Shown here piece by piece: positions 45,228-54,067 of a stretch of DNA of 62,321 nucleotides. The notes under the pieces are model-generated. The model was not told where the DNA came from and made no database searches. It saw only the letters and a program-made list of their open reading frames with translations. Origin of the DNA: Rivularia sp. MS3 (GTDB taxonomy: Bacteria; Cyanobacteriota; Cyanobacteriia; Cyanobacteriales; Nostocaceae); the NCBI GenBank assembly GCA_019192545.1, contig JAHCMI010000055.1, positions 1-62,321 on the forward strand, read 5' to 3'. The translations under genes were made by a program, and so were the position numbers. The stretch's first letter is position 1, and each line of letters starts with the position of its first letter.

Positions 45228-45852
45228 TCCTCTTGTTCCTATTACAAATCTTTAACTCCGGTAATGGACAATGGATAATTGTAAATAAAATATATTGATT
45301 GCATAAATCTTTGGTAAAGACAAAATTTTGTAAAGTAAACCGATGCTTCCATCCAATTATTTATATAAACATATTGATTTTAAATTAGTAATGTATCAGT
45401 CTTAGGTGCTTCTCGATAGCGAGTTTTACCGACAGTTTCTTCCGGATTAATACAGCATTAGATGATAAAAATTTTATGGTACGCATAAAACAACAAGCCC
45501 GGAGATATTCTTATTGTAAATATTTCATAATTTGCCTTTTTTTGATAGGGTACAAATTTACTGAATGCGGTTTTGTCGAGTATTAGACTCTTTTATTCAT
45601 ATGGAAGTAAGCTTAAAACAATTATGAAGTCTAATGTTTGTAACAATTATTTAAGTTTAAACTGCATAACTTGGCAAACATTTCACCTATAAAATAGAGA
45701 AGCAACTCTTGCATCAAATTAATTTATAATTTGACTGGTTTTTACCGTTAATTGTCAGATTACTGAATCTTTCCTGCCTTCCCAGCTGGAAATGCAATTC
45801 ATGCAGGGTGTAGCTCATCTCGCAGTGAATCACGATAAATATATAAATTTAA
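45228..45852. other. Noncoding spacer upstream of the TPR-CHAT and receiver genes
   Basis: A divergent intergenic region of about 620 bp that must hold promoters for both sides. I see no gene, RNA or conserved box. Confidence 0.45.
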
Positions 45853-46281
45853 ATGATAAAAATTTTATTAATTGAATCAGAATTATCCCAATTATTCGAT
45901 AAAAACAATTTTTTAGAATGCTTGGAAAATAACGGATACACCGTATTAGTAGCACATAATACCCCCGAGGGTATTCATAAAGCAAAATCCGAACTTCCCG
46001 ATTTAATCATCTGCAATATCGTTGAGATAGAACTTAATCATCATAATCCCCCCAAAGCTCTGTGTGAATTTTCGACTAAGGCAATAGTACCGTTAATTTT
46101 TGCGATTGATAAAATGACTCAGGCTAATATTCGTAAAGCAATGGAAATGGGGGCTGATGACTGTATTAGCAAATCCTGTACCCATAAAGAATTATTAAAC
46201 GCCATCGCAAGTCGTTTGGATAGACTCGTCTTTCTTCGACAGTGGTGCGCCGCGCAATTAGAGAAAAATTTACTCGATTAG
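45853..46281 (+). CDS. Degenerate response-regulator receiver domain (pseudo-receiver)
   Basis: A stand-alone 142-residue receiver fold (MIKILLIESELSQLF, then GADDCISKSCTHKELLNAI). The phospho-acceptor position, usually IICDI, reads IICNIVEIE, so Asp is replaced by Asn. The acidic pair near residue 9 is also reduced (IESE). The conserved Lys (CISKSCTH) is retained. It therefore probably cannot be phosphorylated in the usual way and would act by binding. It has no output domain. An alternative is a constitutive mimic of the phosphorylated form. Confidence 0.8.
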   Translation: MIKILLIESELSQLFDKNNFLECLENNGYTVLVAHNTPEGIHKAKSELPDLIICNIVEIELNHHNPPKALCEFSTKAIVPLIFAIDKMTQANIRKAMEMGADDCISKSCTHKELLNAIASRLDRLVFLRQWCAAQLEKNLLD

Positions 46282-46494
46282 CCACACAAAGCCTAAATGT
46301 AAATCTAGGTAAAAAAGTGTTAAGAAATCAGAGATTTTCTATCATTACTGCATAATTTAGAAAAAGTTTCCCAATACAATAAATAGTATAGAGCCTCTTA
46401 TAAATTAAGAGGTTTTAGTAAAGGTTCAATGAAACATATTGAACAAATTTGTCATGAAAATTATTGTTTGTGTTTTGTCATTCAAGGGTAATTG

Positions 46495-46818
46495 ATGATG
46501 CGGAATACTAATAGAGAAAAGTTAAACAATCAAGAAGTTGCTTATAAATTTTATAAGTATAGCTCGGCATCTTCTGAATACAATATTTGGGAAAATGATA
46601 TCGATACGTTTTATATTATCGAGAAACAGAACAAGTTGATATTAGGGCGGAAAGTCAATAACACAAAATTCTCTGGGAATGAAATATTTCTATGCATTTT
46701 AATTCTAGTCATGTTATTAGTTGCCTTCGGAGGTCATAATTGGATAAAAAATAGAACTAAACAAAAATTAATTTATGATTTAACGCCACAAACTGAGATT
46801 TTTTACCATTCTGAATAA
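46495..46818 (+). CDS. Small single-pass membrane protein, unknown
   Basis: A 107-residue protein (start ATG 46495 behind AAGGG). The first ~60 residues are polar and Tyr-rich (YKFYKYSSASSEYNIWENDI). One membrane helix (IFLCILILVMLLVAFGG, about 64-80) is followed by a basic and then acidic cytoplasmic or external tail. No family recognised. The next small gene at 46975 has the same overall layout (polar N-terminus, one helix, short tail), but without clear sequence identity. Confidence 0.6.
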   Translation: MMRNTNREKLNNQEVAYKFYKYSSASSEYNIWENDIDTFYIIEKQNKLILGRKVNNTKFSGNEIFLCILILVMLLVAFGGHNWIKNRTKQKLIYDLTPQTEIFYHSE

Positions 46819-46974
46819 ACTCAAAATTGTTTTACAAGTCTTAACAGATTGCTGGTATTGTTACAAAAAATTAAATAAATAAACTTAACAGACTTAATTT
46901 ACACTGCCTGAGCCTGCTATATACCTATACAGTAAAAGTATCATCTTAAGTTTAGCCTTAATCATAATAATGTC

Positions 46975-47304
46975 ATGAAAAAAAACTATCAATCAAAAAC
47001 ACAATTGAGCGAACATGCAGTTTACTTTATGAAAGATTACGAACATTTAAGAAAAAAAAGTTTATATCAGCAATTTAGCCAACCGAAAAATAACATTTAT
47101 CCGCTAAAACAGAAATTCAAGTATTCTAGAAATAGACATAATTTAAATTCTCAATCAAGTTCAATAATTAAACCATCTTTGGTATCTATAGTATTGATAT
47201 GTACTTGGAGTTTAGCAATATTATTTTTAGCTCAAGTCAGCTATAAGTTTTTGCAAGAAATTTATCTTAATTCAGCACAAGAACTATATCTGCATCGTGA
47301 ATAG
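46975..47304 (+). CDS. Small single-pass membrane protein, unknown
   Basis: A 109-residue protein with a very basic, Gln/Asn/Lys-rich N-terminal part (LRKKSLYQQFSQPKNN, KQKFKYSRNRHNL), one membrane helix near the C-terminus (LVSIVLICTWSLAILFLAQV, about 71-90) and a short tail. Composition suggests the N-terminus stays in the cytoplasm. No family recognised. It is convergent with the DUF928 gene on the other strand. Confidence 0.6.
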   Translation: MKKNYQSKTQLSEHAVYFMKDYEHLRKKSLYQQFSQPKNNIYPLKQKFKYSRNRHNLNSQSSSIIKPSLVSIVLICTWSLAILFLAQVSYKFLQEIYLNSAQELYLHRE

Positions 47305-47351
47305 TCTTTTCCTATCCGTGAAGCTTGGTAATTGGTAATAAATGGTAAGCA

Positions 47352-48128
47352 TTAATTAATTTTTCCCACAATCGGCTGATTAGATAAATCTTGCAAACCC
47401 ATATTACTTAATAGCTGCATCCAGTCTTTCGCAAGGCTCTTATTTTGGAAATTTGATAAACGAAGTTTTGCTGACTGAGTTAAAGCTGAATACCAAATTC
47501 CATTTTCAGCATAGAAAGCAATCCGCTGACGCGACGATCTAAGTTGACTCAATTGCGTTTGCTGTTGCGGTTCTAATGCTATCCTTTGCACCCATCCACG
47601 CACGTAAATAGGTATTGATGAGTTATCGCCGTCGCAATACAGTTTGAAATACCACTGATAGCTCTTATTAGTTTTCAATGTATAAGTATTCCCGGAAGCA
47701 AGATTAATACTGACAATTCCTTTACCTTTCTCTACAGAAAATTCATTGCGATATACATTATTATGAGCTTCATCCTGCAAGACAAATTCTCCCTTATGTA
47801 TCCTGTTAGATTCATAAGGAATAAAAACCCAAAATGTCGGTTTTGCTTCGACGACTTTACCTACTTGATTCTCTGGGATTAAAGCAGTTAGTGGCATATC
47901 TGTTGCGGGACAATCATTACGGCTTCCTACTGCTCTTCTTCTGGTAGGTCTTCCTCTTCTATCACCCCTCGGTCGCTTTCTGTTAACTTTTACTGGTTTT
48001 TTAGGAGGATTTTTAGTAACTTGCCTTTGTGTATGTGCCTCTGCTGGCTGATGCAAGCTTGCAAAACCCAAAAGCATTAATAACAGAATAAAGCTAAATT
48101 TAATTTGATTTAATATTTTGCTTTTCAT
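47352..48128 (-). CDS. Secreted DUF928 family protein
   Basis: A 258-residue protein with a Sec signal (ILLLMLLGFASLHQPAEAH, about 14-32), an Arg/Pro-rich linker (KVNRKRPRGDRRGRPTRRR), and the DUF928 core: GSRNDCPA, LTALIPENQVG, PTFWVFIPYES, SYQWYFKLYCDGDNSS, VRGWVQRIAL. DUF928 proteins are cyanobacterial and often next to CHAT and CHASE2-type genes. Function unknown. The two Cys could form a disulfide. It is likely periplasmic or outer-membrane associated. Confidence 0.82.
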   Translation of the reverse strand: MKSKILNQIKFSFILLLMLLGFASLHQPAEAHTQRQVTKNPPKKPVKVNRKRPRGDRRGRPTRRRAVGSRNDCPATDMPLTALIPENQVGKVVEAKPTFWVFIPYESNRIHKGEFVLQDEAHNNVYRNEFSVEKGKGIVSINLASGNTYTLKTNKSYQWYFKLYCDGDNSSIPIYVRGWVQRIALEPQQQTQLSQLRSSRQRIAFYAENGIWYSALTQSAKLRLSNFQNKSLAKDWMQLLSNMGLQDLSNQPIVGKIN

Positions 48129-48656
48129 AAAGATAATTATACTTCCCTAACAGTAATTTAATTATTTCAGGTAGCGGATTGAAATATTTATAAGATTCAT
48201 AGAATTTAATTATGTAGCGATCCTGTAAATGTGTAATACCATACATGATTTTTTTTTAAATAAGAGTTATCGTGTTTTTTAAAGGGTTCGTTTACGCTTA
48301 CTAAGCTCACTTCCATTTTGTATAAATTTTTCTCAATTGTCTTAGCAGGCTGTATTTACCTTCACAGATAAACCTTGTAAAAGCATCAACTTTTTAACTT
48401 TCAATTCAAAATCTGTATCAGCTAACTTTAAGAGCATCTAGTTAAGAATGTAAGGAGAAAAGAAAACTTATTCTCCTTCAAGTAATTGGTTTAACTGCTT
48501 GATTATTTTCTGTTTAACTATCAATCTTTTACAGAAGAGTGCAAGTTTTACTAGGCTAATTCATCGCAGTTAATCTATCTTCAAAAGTATTTCTGTCTAA
48601 TACTTGTTTCGTAAGATAACAGTCCATAAATTCAACAACTGATTAGGAGTAAAACC
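48129..48656. other. Noncoding AT-rich spacer
   Basis: Divergent promoter region between the DUF928 gene and the cysteine-tailed peptide gene. I see no gene. A GGAG ribosome site for the peptide is at about 48645. Confidence 0.45.
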
Positions 48657-48926
48657 ATGAACTTAGAGAAAATACAGCAGTTAAAGCAAGAAGTTGACCA
48701 AAAAATGATAGATGGAATTTATTATTCTAAAGTCTTTGATTTTCTTACCAAGGAAGGTTTAGAAGGACAAGTTGTGAAAGTCAAAGTTGTACTCGACTTA
48801 AAGGAAATCAGAGAAACAGATATTGTCAAAGATGAAGAATTAAGAGATTCTTTACGAGAACTACCCGGCCAAGAATTCGTACTTACTTCTTGCTGGCCTT
48901 GTAATAATGGTGGATGGTGTACTTGA
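48657..48926 (+). CDS. Small protein with cysteine-rich C-terminal tail, RiPP-precursor-like
   Basis: An 89-residue protein with a strong ribosome site (TTAGGAG) before ATG 48657. The first ~75 residues are leader-like: helical, charged, without membrane segments (EKIQQLKQEVDQKMIDG, KDEELRDSLRELPG). The last 13 residues (TSCWPCNNGGWCT) hold all three cysteines plus Trp and Gly, a composition seen in the core peptides of modified peptides. No modifying enzyme (LanM, YcaO, radical SAM) is visible in the window, so this is a structural resemblance only. A terminator follows about 70 bp on. Confidence 0.7.
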   Translation: MNLEKIQQLKQEVDQKMIDGIYYSKVFDFLTKEGLEGQVVKVKVVLDLKEIRETDIVKDEELRDSLRELPGQEFVLTSCWPCNNGGWCT

Positions 48927-48997
48927 TGCTAATCGAGTCTCGGTGTAGAAGCAAGAAAGAATAATTATTTAGCGATATTATGCTATATAATTTACTT

Positions 48998-49033
48998 CCT
49001 CGACTTACCATTAGCAGTCGGGGATTTTGTTTT
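48998..49033 (+). terminator. Terminator after the cysteine-tailed peptide gene
   Basis: CCTCGACT (48998-49005) pairs with AGTCGGGG (49016-49023, one G-T pair), followed by ATTTTGTTTTT. Confidence 0.7.
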
Positions 49034-49138
49034 TATGTATTATAAATTTTCGCTACAAATACAGGCATATATATGTGTTTTGACAGTGGAGTGCGTGCAG
49101 TGGTACTATATCGTGCATAAGTATTTATGTATTGTTGA

Positions 49139-51445
49139 ATGAAGGTTCATCAGCATTGCTTTCATAAGCTAGCGGCAGCAACATTTGCAACCTTAGCATT
49201 CTACGTTAACTCAGCGAATGCTGAAATTATTCCCGATAAAACCTTACCGAATCATTCGAGCCTTACAACACAAAATAATATCAAAATTATTGAAGGTGGA
49301 ACCCAAGCTGGAATAAATTTATTCCACAGTTTTGAGCAGTTTTCTGTACCAGGCAATACTACGGCATATTTTAACAATATTCAAAATGTTCAAAATATTA
49401 TTACCCGCATTACGGGCAAATCTATTTCTAATATTAATGGCACAGTTCGCGCCAACGGTAGTGCAAATTTATTTTTAATTAATCCCAATGGAATTGTTTT
49501 TGGTGAAAATGCTGCTTTAGATATTGGTGGTTCGTTTTTAGCTACTACTGCAAGTAGCATTAACTTTGCCGACGGTACAAAATTTAGCGCCACACAATCC
49601 GAAACTGCGCCTATTTTAACTATAAACGTTCCTGCTGGTTTACAATTCGGCTCAACACCCGCACCTATCCGCAATCAATCTCAAGCATCTGTTAATGGTG
49701 CAACTAATTTTTTTGGCCAACCTATTGGTTTGCAAGTATCAACGGGTAAAACTTTAGCACTGATTGGGGGTGATTTGATTTTAGAAGGCGGTAATTTAAC
49801 CGCAGATTCAGGACGAATTGAATTAGGAAGCGTTGCTGGTAATAGTTTCGTCAATCTCAACTCAATTGATAAAGGTTGGTTTTTGGGATACGAAAATGTG
49901 ACAAATTTTCAAGATATTCAATTAATTCGAGGAAATACAAATGATTCTATCGTTGGATCGATAGTAAGCGTAAGTGGAAAAGATGGTGGTGGTAGTATTA
50001 GCGTACAAGGTAATTCTGTTGAGTTGATTGGTAATTTCGTGCGTTTAAGTACTGCAACGACAGACAACACAAATGCTGGAGACATAATAATTAACGCCAC
50101 AAAATTCGTCGTTGCCGACGGCGCACAGGTATTAGCTTTTACTTCTGGAAAAGGCGCGGCAGGAAATATAATTGTTAATGCTTCGGACTCTGTGGAGTTA
50201 ATTGGCACGTTTATTGATGAAAATGGTAACACTATAAATAGTGGATTAATAAATGCTACTGCTGGCGATGGAAATGGAGGAAACCTTACTATTAACACAA
50301 GCAGATTAGCTATTTATGATGGAGCAAGAGTCTCAGTACAAACTTCTTTTAAACCCGGAAGTGACAATTCACAATTTATTTTAGCAACAGGAAAGGCCGG
50401 TAATTTAACTGTAAATGCTTCTGAGCTTGTAGAATTGGCTGGTAAATCAATAACAGATAGAAGCAGTACCCTTGTATCCAGCACGTCAAATTCAGCAGAT
50501 GCAGGAAAAATCGCGATCGCAACAAAACAATTAATTGTTAGAGATAAAGCTGAAATTAGCGTTAGTAGCCAATTCCCGGAATTACCATTAACTTTTACAA
50601 TTGTTGGCGATAAAACTAATTTAGGAAACGCAGGACAACTTCAGATTGCTGCCGATTCTATACTGTTAGATAATCAAGGTAAGCTAATTTCTGAAACTGA
50701 ATCAGCAAGCGGAGGAAATATTAATCTCCAGTTAAAAGATGTACTATTACTGCGTCGCAACAGTCAAATTTCGACAAATGCCGGAAAAGCTGGACTCGAC
50801 GGCGACGGCGGTAATATAAATATTGATATTCCTAATGGTTTTATAGTTGCCCTACCCGAAGAAAACAGCGATATTACCGCCAATGCTTTTACTGGTGCAG
50901 GTGGTAGAGTCGATATCAATGCCACCGGTATTTTCGGCATTCAACCTCGCAGTCGAGATGAATTAATAGAAATTTTAGCTACCAATCAAGCAAACGAATT
51001 AAATCCCCAAAAGCTTTTAACCAGCGATATCACCGCAATTTCTGTACAAAATCCAAATTTAAACGGTGAATTAAATATTATTGCTCAAGATGTACAGCCG
51101 ACAAGAGAAGTAGTACAGACACCAGAAATACCAGTAGATACAAAAGTCTCTCAGGTTTGCAGATTCCGTAGAGGCAATCAAAGCGAATTTGTTTTTAGCA
51201 GACGCGGTGGTTTACCTCCTTTACCCAGTGAAGTATTAAAAAGTGATTCTGCTTTGAGTGTTGGTTGGATTGAAGGAGAGACAACGGGAGATGAGAAGAT
51301 GGGGAGAAGGGGAGATGGAGAGAAGGCAAAACAAAATCCCATTGTTGAAGCTACTGCTTGGGTTAAACATAAAAATGGTGATATCTACTTTGTGGCTGGG
51401 AAAGGAAATGTCAAAGGCAATAATTTTCCAGGAGTTGGTTGTTAA
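49139..51445 (+). CDS. TpsA-like exoprotein with filamentous-hemagglutinin secretion domain
   Basis: A 768-residue protein with a signal peptide (cleavage near SANAEII, about residue 28) and the TPS secretion domain (about 30-170) marked by INLFHSFEQFSVPGN and NLFLINPNGIVFGENAAL. The remainder is a predicted beta-helix with repeats (LVELAGKS, GNLTVNASE). A C-terminal CRFRRGN and LPPLPSEVL segment is typical of cyanobacterial members. Residues near 717-735 (EGETTGDEKMGRRGDGEK) come from a purine-rich repeat inserted in the coding frame. The expected transporter is at 57223-58980. It would be exported to the surface or medium. Confidence 0.9.
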   Translation: MKVHQHCFHKLAAATFATLAFYVNSANAEIIPDKTLPNHSSLTTQNNIKIIEGGTQAGINLFHSFEQFSVPGNTTAYFNNIQNVQNIITRITGKSISNINGTVRANGSANLFLINPNGIVFGENAALDIGGSFLATTASSINFADGTKFSATQSETAPILTINVPAGLQFGSTPAPIRNQSQASVNGATNFFGQPIGLQVSTGKTLALIGGDLILEGGNLTADSGRIELGSVAGNSFVNLNSIDKGWFLGYENVTNFQDIQLIRGNTNDSIVGSIVSVSGKDGGGSISVQGNSVELIGNFVRLSTATTDNTNAGDIIINATKFVVADGAQVLAFTSGKGAAGNIIVNASDSVELIGTFIDENGNTINSGLINATAGDGNGGNLTINTSRLAIYDGARVSVQTSFKPGSDNSQFILATGKAGNLTVNASELVELAGKSITDRSSTLVSSTSNSADAGKIAIATKQLIVRDKAEISVSSQFPELPLTFTIVGDKTNLGNAGQLQIAADSILLDNQGKLISETESASGGNINLQLKDVLLLRRNSQISTNAGKAGLDGDGGNINIDIPNGFIVALPEENSDITANAFTGAGGRVDINATGIFGIQPRSRDELIEILATNQANELNPQKLLTSDITAISVQNPNLNGELNIIAQDVQPTREVVQTPEIPVDTKVSQVCRFRRGNQSEFVFSRRGGLPPLPSEVLKSDSALSVGWIEGETTGDEKMGRRGDGEKAKQNPIVEATAWVKHKNGDIYFVAGKGNVKGNNFPGVGC

Positions 51446-51673
51446 GAGGGGGAGAATTTTTTAGTCTTTTCGTTTTATCCGTCAATTTTGATGAGAAAGA
51501 TTACTACTCCTTTGCATTAGTTTTGATGGGCATATCGTAAATATAAAAAATATTTTCTTCCCCCACTCCCCCACTCTCCCGCTCTCCCCCTCCCTGCCCT
51601 TACCCATCAACTTTAATGAAAAAGACCACTAATACTCCGTTACATAAGTCGTAAAAATATTTTCTCGCTGCTT
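51446..51673. repeat. Palindromic dispersed repeat with pyrimidine-rich centre
   Basis: Arms CCGTCAATTTTGATGAG and TTAGTTTTGATGGGC (51479-51530) and CCCATCAACTTTAATG (51603-51618) enclose a CCCCCACTCC-rich core. The convergent ends of the TpsA and CHAT-CHASE2 genes lie on either side. Confidence 0.7.
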
Positions 51674-54067
51674 TCAACTTCTTAATCTGTAAGTTGCAAC
51701 GCTAGCGCTACCGCCTATCAAAGCAAAGACGGAGGGAATGAAGGGTATCCAAGCACCTTGGATTAATATGCAGTAGCAAAGTAAATATAATACAGCTTGA
51801 GTTAAACCTAAAGTGAATGCTAATTGTAATGATGATTTACAGCGCCAAGCTAGCATTCCTCCAACTATTGCCCAACAGTAAATCCAAACTGCTTCTGCCC
51901 ATTTTGACCATACCCATAATAACGGTCTGTTATCAAGGGCTGCGCTAATAATTTGACTGACCATATGTGCGTGTATAATTACCCCCGGTGTCTTGTTGTG
52001 CGGGGATTTTAAGCTATAAGGCGTTGACCAATAATTATTAAAGCTTTCGGCGGTGGTACCAATTATGACAATTTTATCTTTGACTAAATCGGGTGTAAGT
52101 TTATCTGCAAGCACTTCTTGCAGGGTAATTCGCCGTGCTATTTCGGGTGTGGAGCGCCAATTAAGCATTATTTGATAACCGAGACTATCAATATTGCTAT
52201 AGCTGCCGCTGTTACTTTCTAAATGTGGCAGTAAAAGTTTATTGTTTAAATTATTCTTTGATTGAGCTACTTCTGGATCTAATTCGAGGTAAATGTTTTC
52301 TTGGGCTAAGTAAGCTGCTGCAAGTTGGAAGCTAAAGGATTTATCGGTATTGCAAGGTGGAGCGGGAGCCATTGCTAGTAAGTGACGGCGTAACATAGCA
52401 TCCGAATCTTCTACAATATCTGTAAACCCCAAGCTTTCTGAAGAAAGTTCTGGAGGTGGCGGTACGCCAGGATTTTCTTCTCCTTCGCTGACTTGACAAA
52501 CTCCAATAAATTTAGAACTCGTTTGCATCCATTTACTTAAATTTTCATATTGGGATTTAATCGGGCTGTCTCGATAAATATTTAAACCTATAATCCGGGG
52601 GTTGTATTTCTCTAATTTGTTTATCAATTGTGCTAATACAGTATCTGAAATTGAGGCAGCACCTCTTTCCTCTGGATTCTGTGCTTGTACATCTACCTCA
52701 GTAATTTCTACAATCAACATGCGATTATCTTTACCTTCATAGGGACGCGCTCGCATCATGCTATCAAAGGCTGTTAGTTCCCAGGTTTCTAGTAAGCCGA
52801 GACTTCGCACTCCCATCATAACTGTAGCGATCGCTAATCCAGTGGCGAAGATTGCGGGTATAATTTGACGGGTGTTTGGTGGGGAAACAAAATTGAGTTG
52901 ATTGGTGTGTTGATTGGTATGTTGATTGGTGGTTGGAATCGAATTTGACCATACTAAAGGCGCTTCGGTAGGATTTTGACAAATTACCGGCAACCAACTA
53001 GCACAGGGAAATTCGGCTTCTAAACCTTGCAGTTTTTCCCCGGCTTCACGTACTGCTAAGTTAAATGATTTGGATTCGGAAAAGGATGATAAGAAAAATT
53101 TTAAAAATCTTTGAGCGACTAAATCCGGTACGGGTTCGCGCATGACAATTATTTGCGGTATCTGCAATGAAGCTAATTGCGTGGCTAATCCCAAACCATC
53201 ACAGGAATTGAAAATTGCTAGGTGTAATCCCCGCGATATCGCCGCTCTCAAACCATTTTTTAATTGCTCGATTGTTAAACTATCTCGGGGGTTAAGATAA
53301 ATTTGCCCGGTTTCTCCATTTTCTTGCGTAGAACTATGTCCGGCAAAAAATAGTATATCCCATCCTTTTTCATCCCAAAGCATCAAATCTAATTCTTGAC
53401 GCTGGGCTTCTATCAAAAAAACTGTTTCTGCGCCAGGTAAATTTTCTAAAATGATTTTATCTTCTTGAGTATCAATATTTTCGCTACTACCTAAAATTGC
53501 TAAAATTCTGATTCGATCTCGTTTAGGTTTGCGGATACTGTCTAATTTCTCAAAATCCGGTTTGCTCAAACATAAAACAGCATTTGGATAATCATCAAAA
53601 AAGTCCCATAAGTTCCAAGGTAATCGTCGCACTTCATCTAAATCCGTTTGGATAATTACCTGTATTTCTTCGCTAGAGTTTAATTTGGTACGTAATTTCT
53701 GCTCTAAATCCACGAAAGTCGGATTATTAAGCCAAATGTTGATTCTATTTTTCAAATCATCGCATAGATTGTTGAATTCAACCGATGAAATATTAGTTAC
53801 ATCTTCCGACTCGATTTCAATTTCCGCATCGGAATCAAATTCTTGTCGCCAAATTAAATCGGGAATTAAAGAATCGTAAAGCAAATTGTAGAGAATTTGC
53901 CAGCGACGATAAATTTGAGTAAGTTCGGGTGCTGCTGGCAAACTGCCGGTAAACTGAACGCAGAAAAGATTAACTTCTGCTTCGCGCTCGTATACTTGAG
54001 CGATCGCGCCGGAAAATCCCTCCTTTAAGCTACCTTTGCCCAGATTCAACACTACTAACTTGCTCAT
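51674..54067 (-). CDS. CHAT-CHASE2 membrane protein of module B
   Basis: A 797-residue protein. The N-terminal part is a CHAT domain (about 130-380) with the dyad FFAGHSST (His244) and FNSCDGLG (Cys289). A membrane segment (about 400-420) is followed by a CHASE2 sensor domain on the outside (about 425-720: LLETWELTAFDSMMRARP, IIGLNIYRDSPI, DKIVIIGTTAESFNNYWSTP) and three C-terminal membrane helices. CHASE2 is usually joined to kinases or cyclases, so here the intracellular output is a protease-like domain. ATG 54065-54067 overlaps the DUF1822 stop by 4 bp. It is the third gene of an apparent operon. Confidence 0.9.
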   Translation of the reverse strand: MSKLVVLNLGKGSLKEGFSGAIAQVYEREAEVNLFCVQFTGSLPAAPELTQIYRRWQILYNLLYDSLIPDLIWRQEFDSDAEIEIESEDVTNISSVEFNNLCDDLKNRINIWLNNPTFVDLEQKLRTKLNSSEEIQVIIQTDLDEVRRLPWNLWDFFDDYPNAVLCLSKPDFEKLDSIRKPKRDRIRILAILGSSENIDTQEDKIILENLPGAETVFLIEAQRQELDLMLWDEKGWDILFFAGHSSTQENGETGQIYLNPRDSLTIEQLKNGLRAAISRGLHLAIFNSCDGLGLATQLASLQIPQIIVMREPVPDLVAQRFLKFFLSSFSESKSFNLAVREAGEKLQGLEAEFPCASWLPVICQNPTEAPLVWSNSIPTTNQHTNQHTNQLNFVSPPNTRQIIPAIFATGLAIATVMMGVRSLGLLETWELTAFDSMMRARPYEGKDNRMLIVEITEVDVQAQNPEERGAASISDTVLAQLINKLEKYNPRIIGLNIYRDSPIKSQYENLSKWMQTSSKFIGVCQVSEGEENPGVPPPPELSSESLGFTDIVEDSDAMLRRHLLAMAPAPPCNTDKSFSFQLAAAYLAQENIYLELDPEVAQSKNNLNNKLLLPHLESNSGSYSNIDSLGYQIMLNWRSTPEIARRITLQEVLADKLTPDLVKDKIVIIGTTAESFNNYWSTPYSLKSPHNKTPGVIIHAHMVSQIISAALDNRPLLWVWSKWAEAVWIYCWAIVGGMLAWRCKSSLQLAFTLGLTQAVLYLLCYCILIQGAWIPFIPSVFALIGGSASVATYRLRS

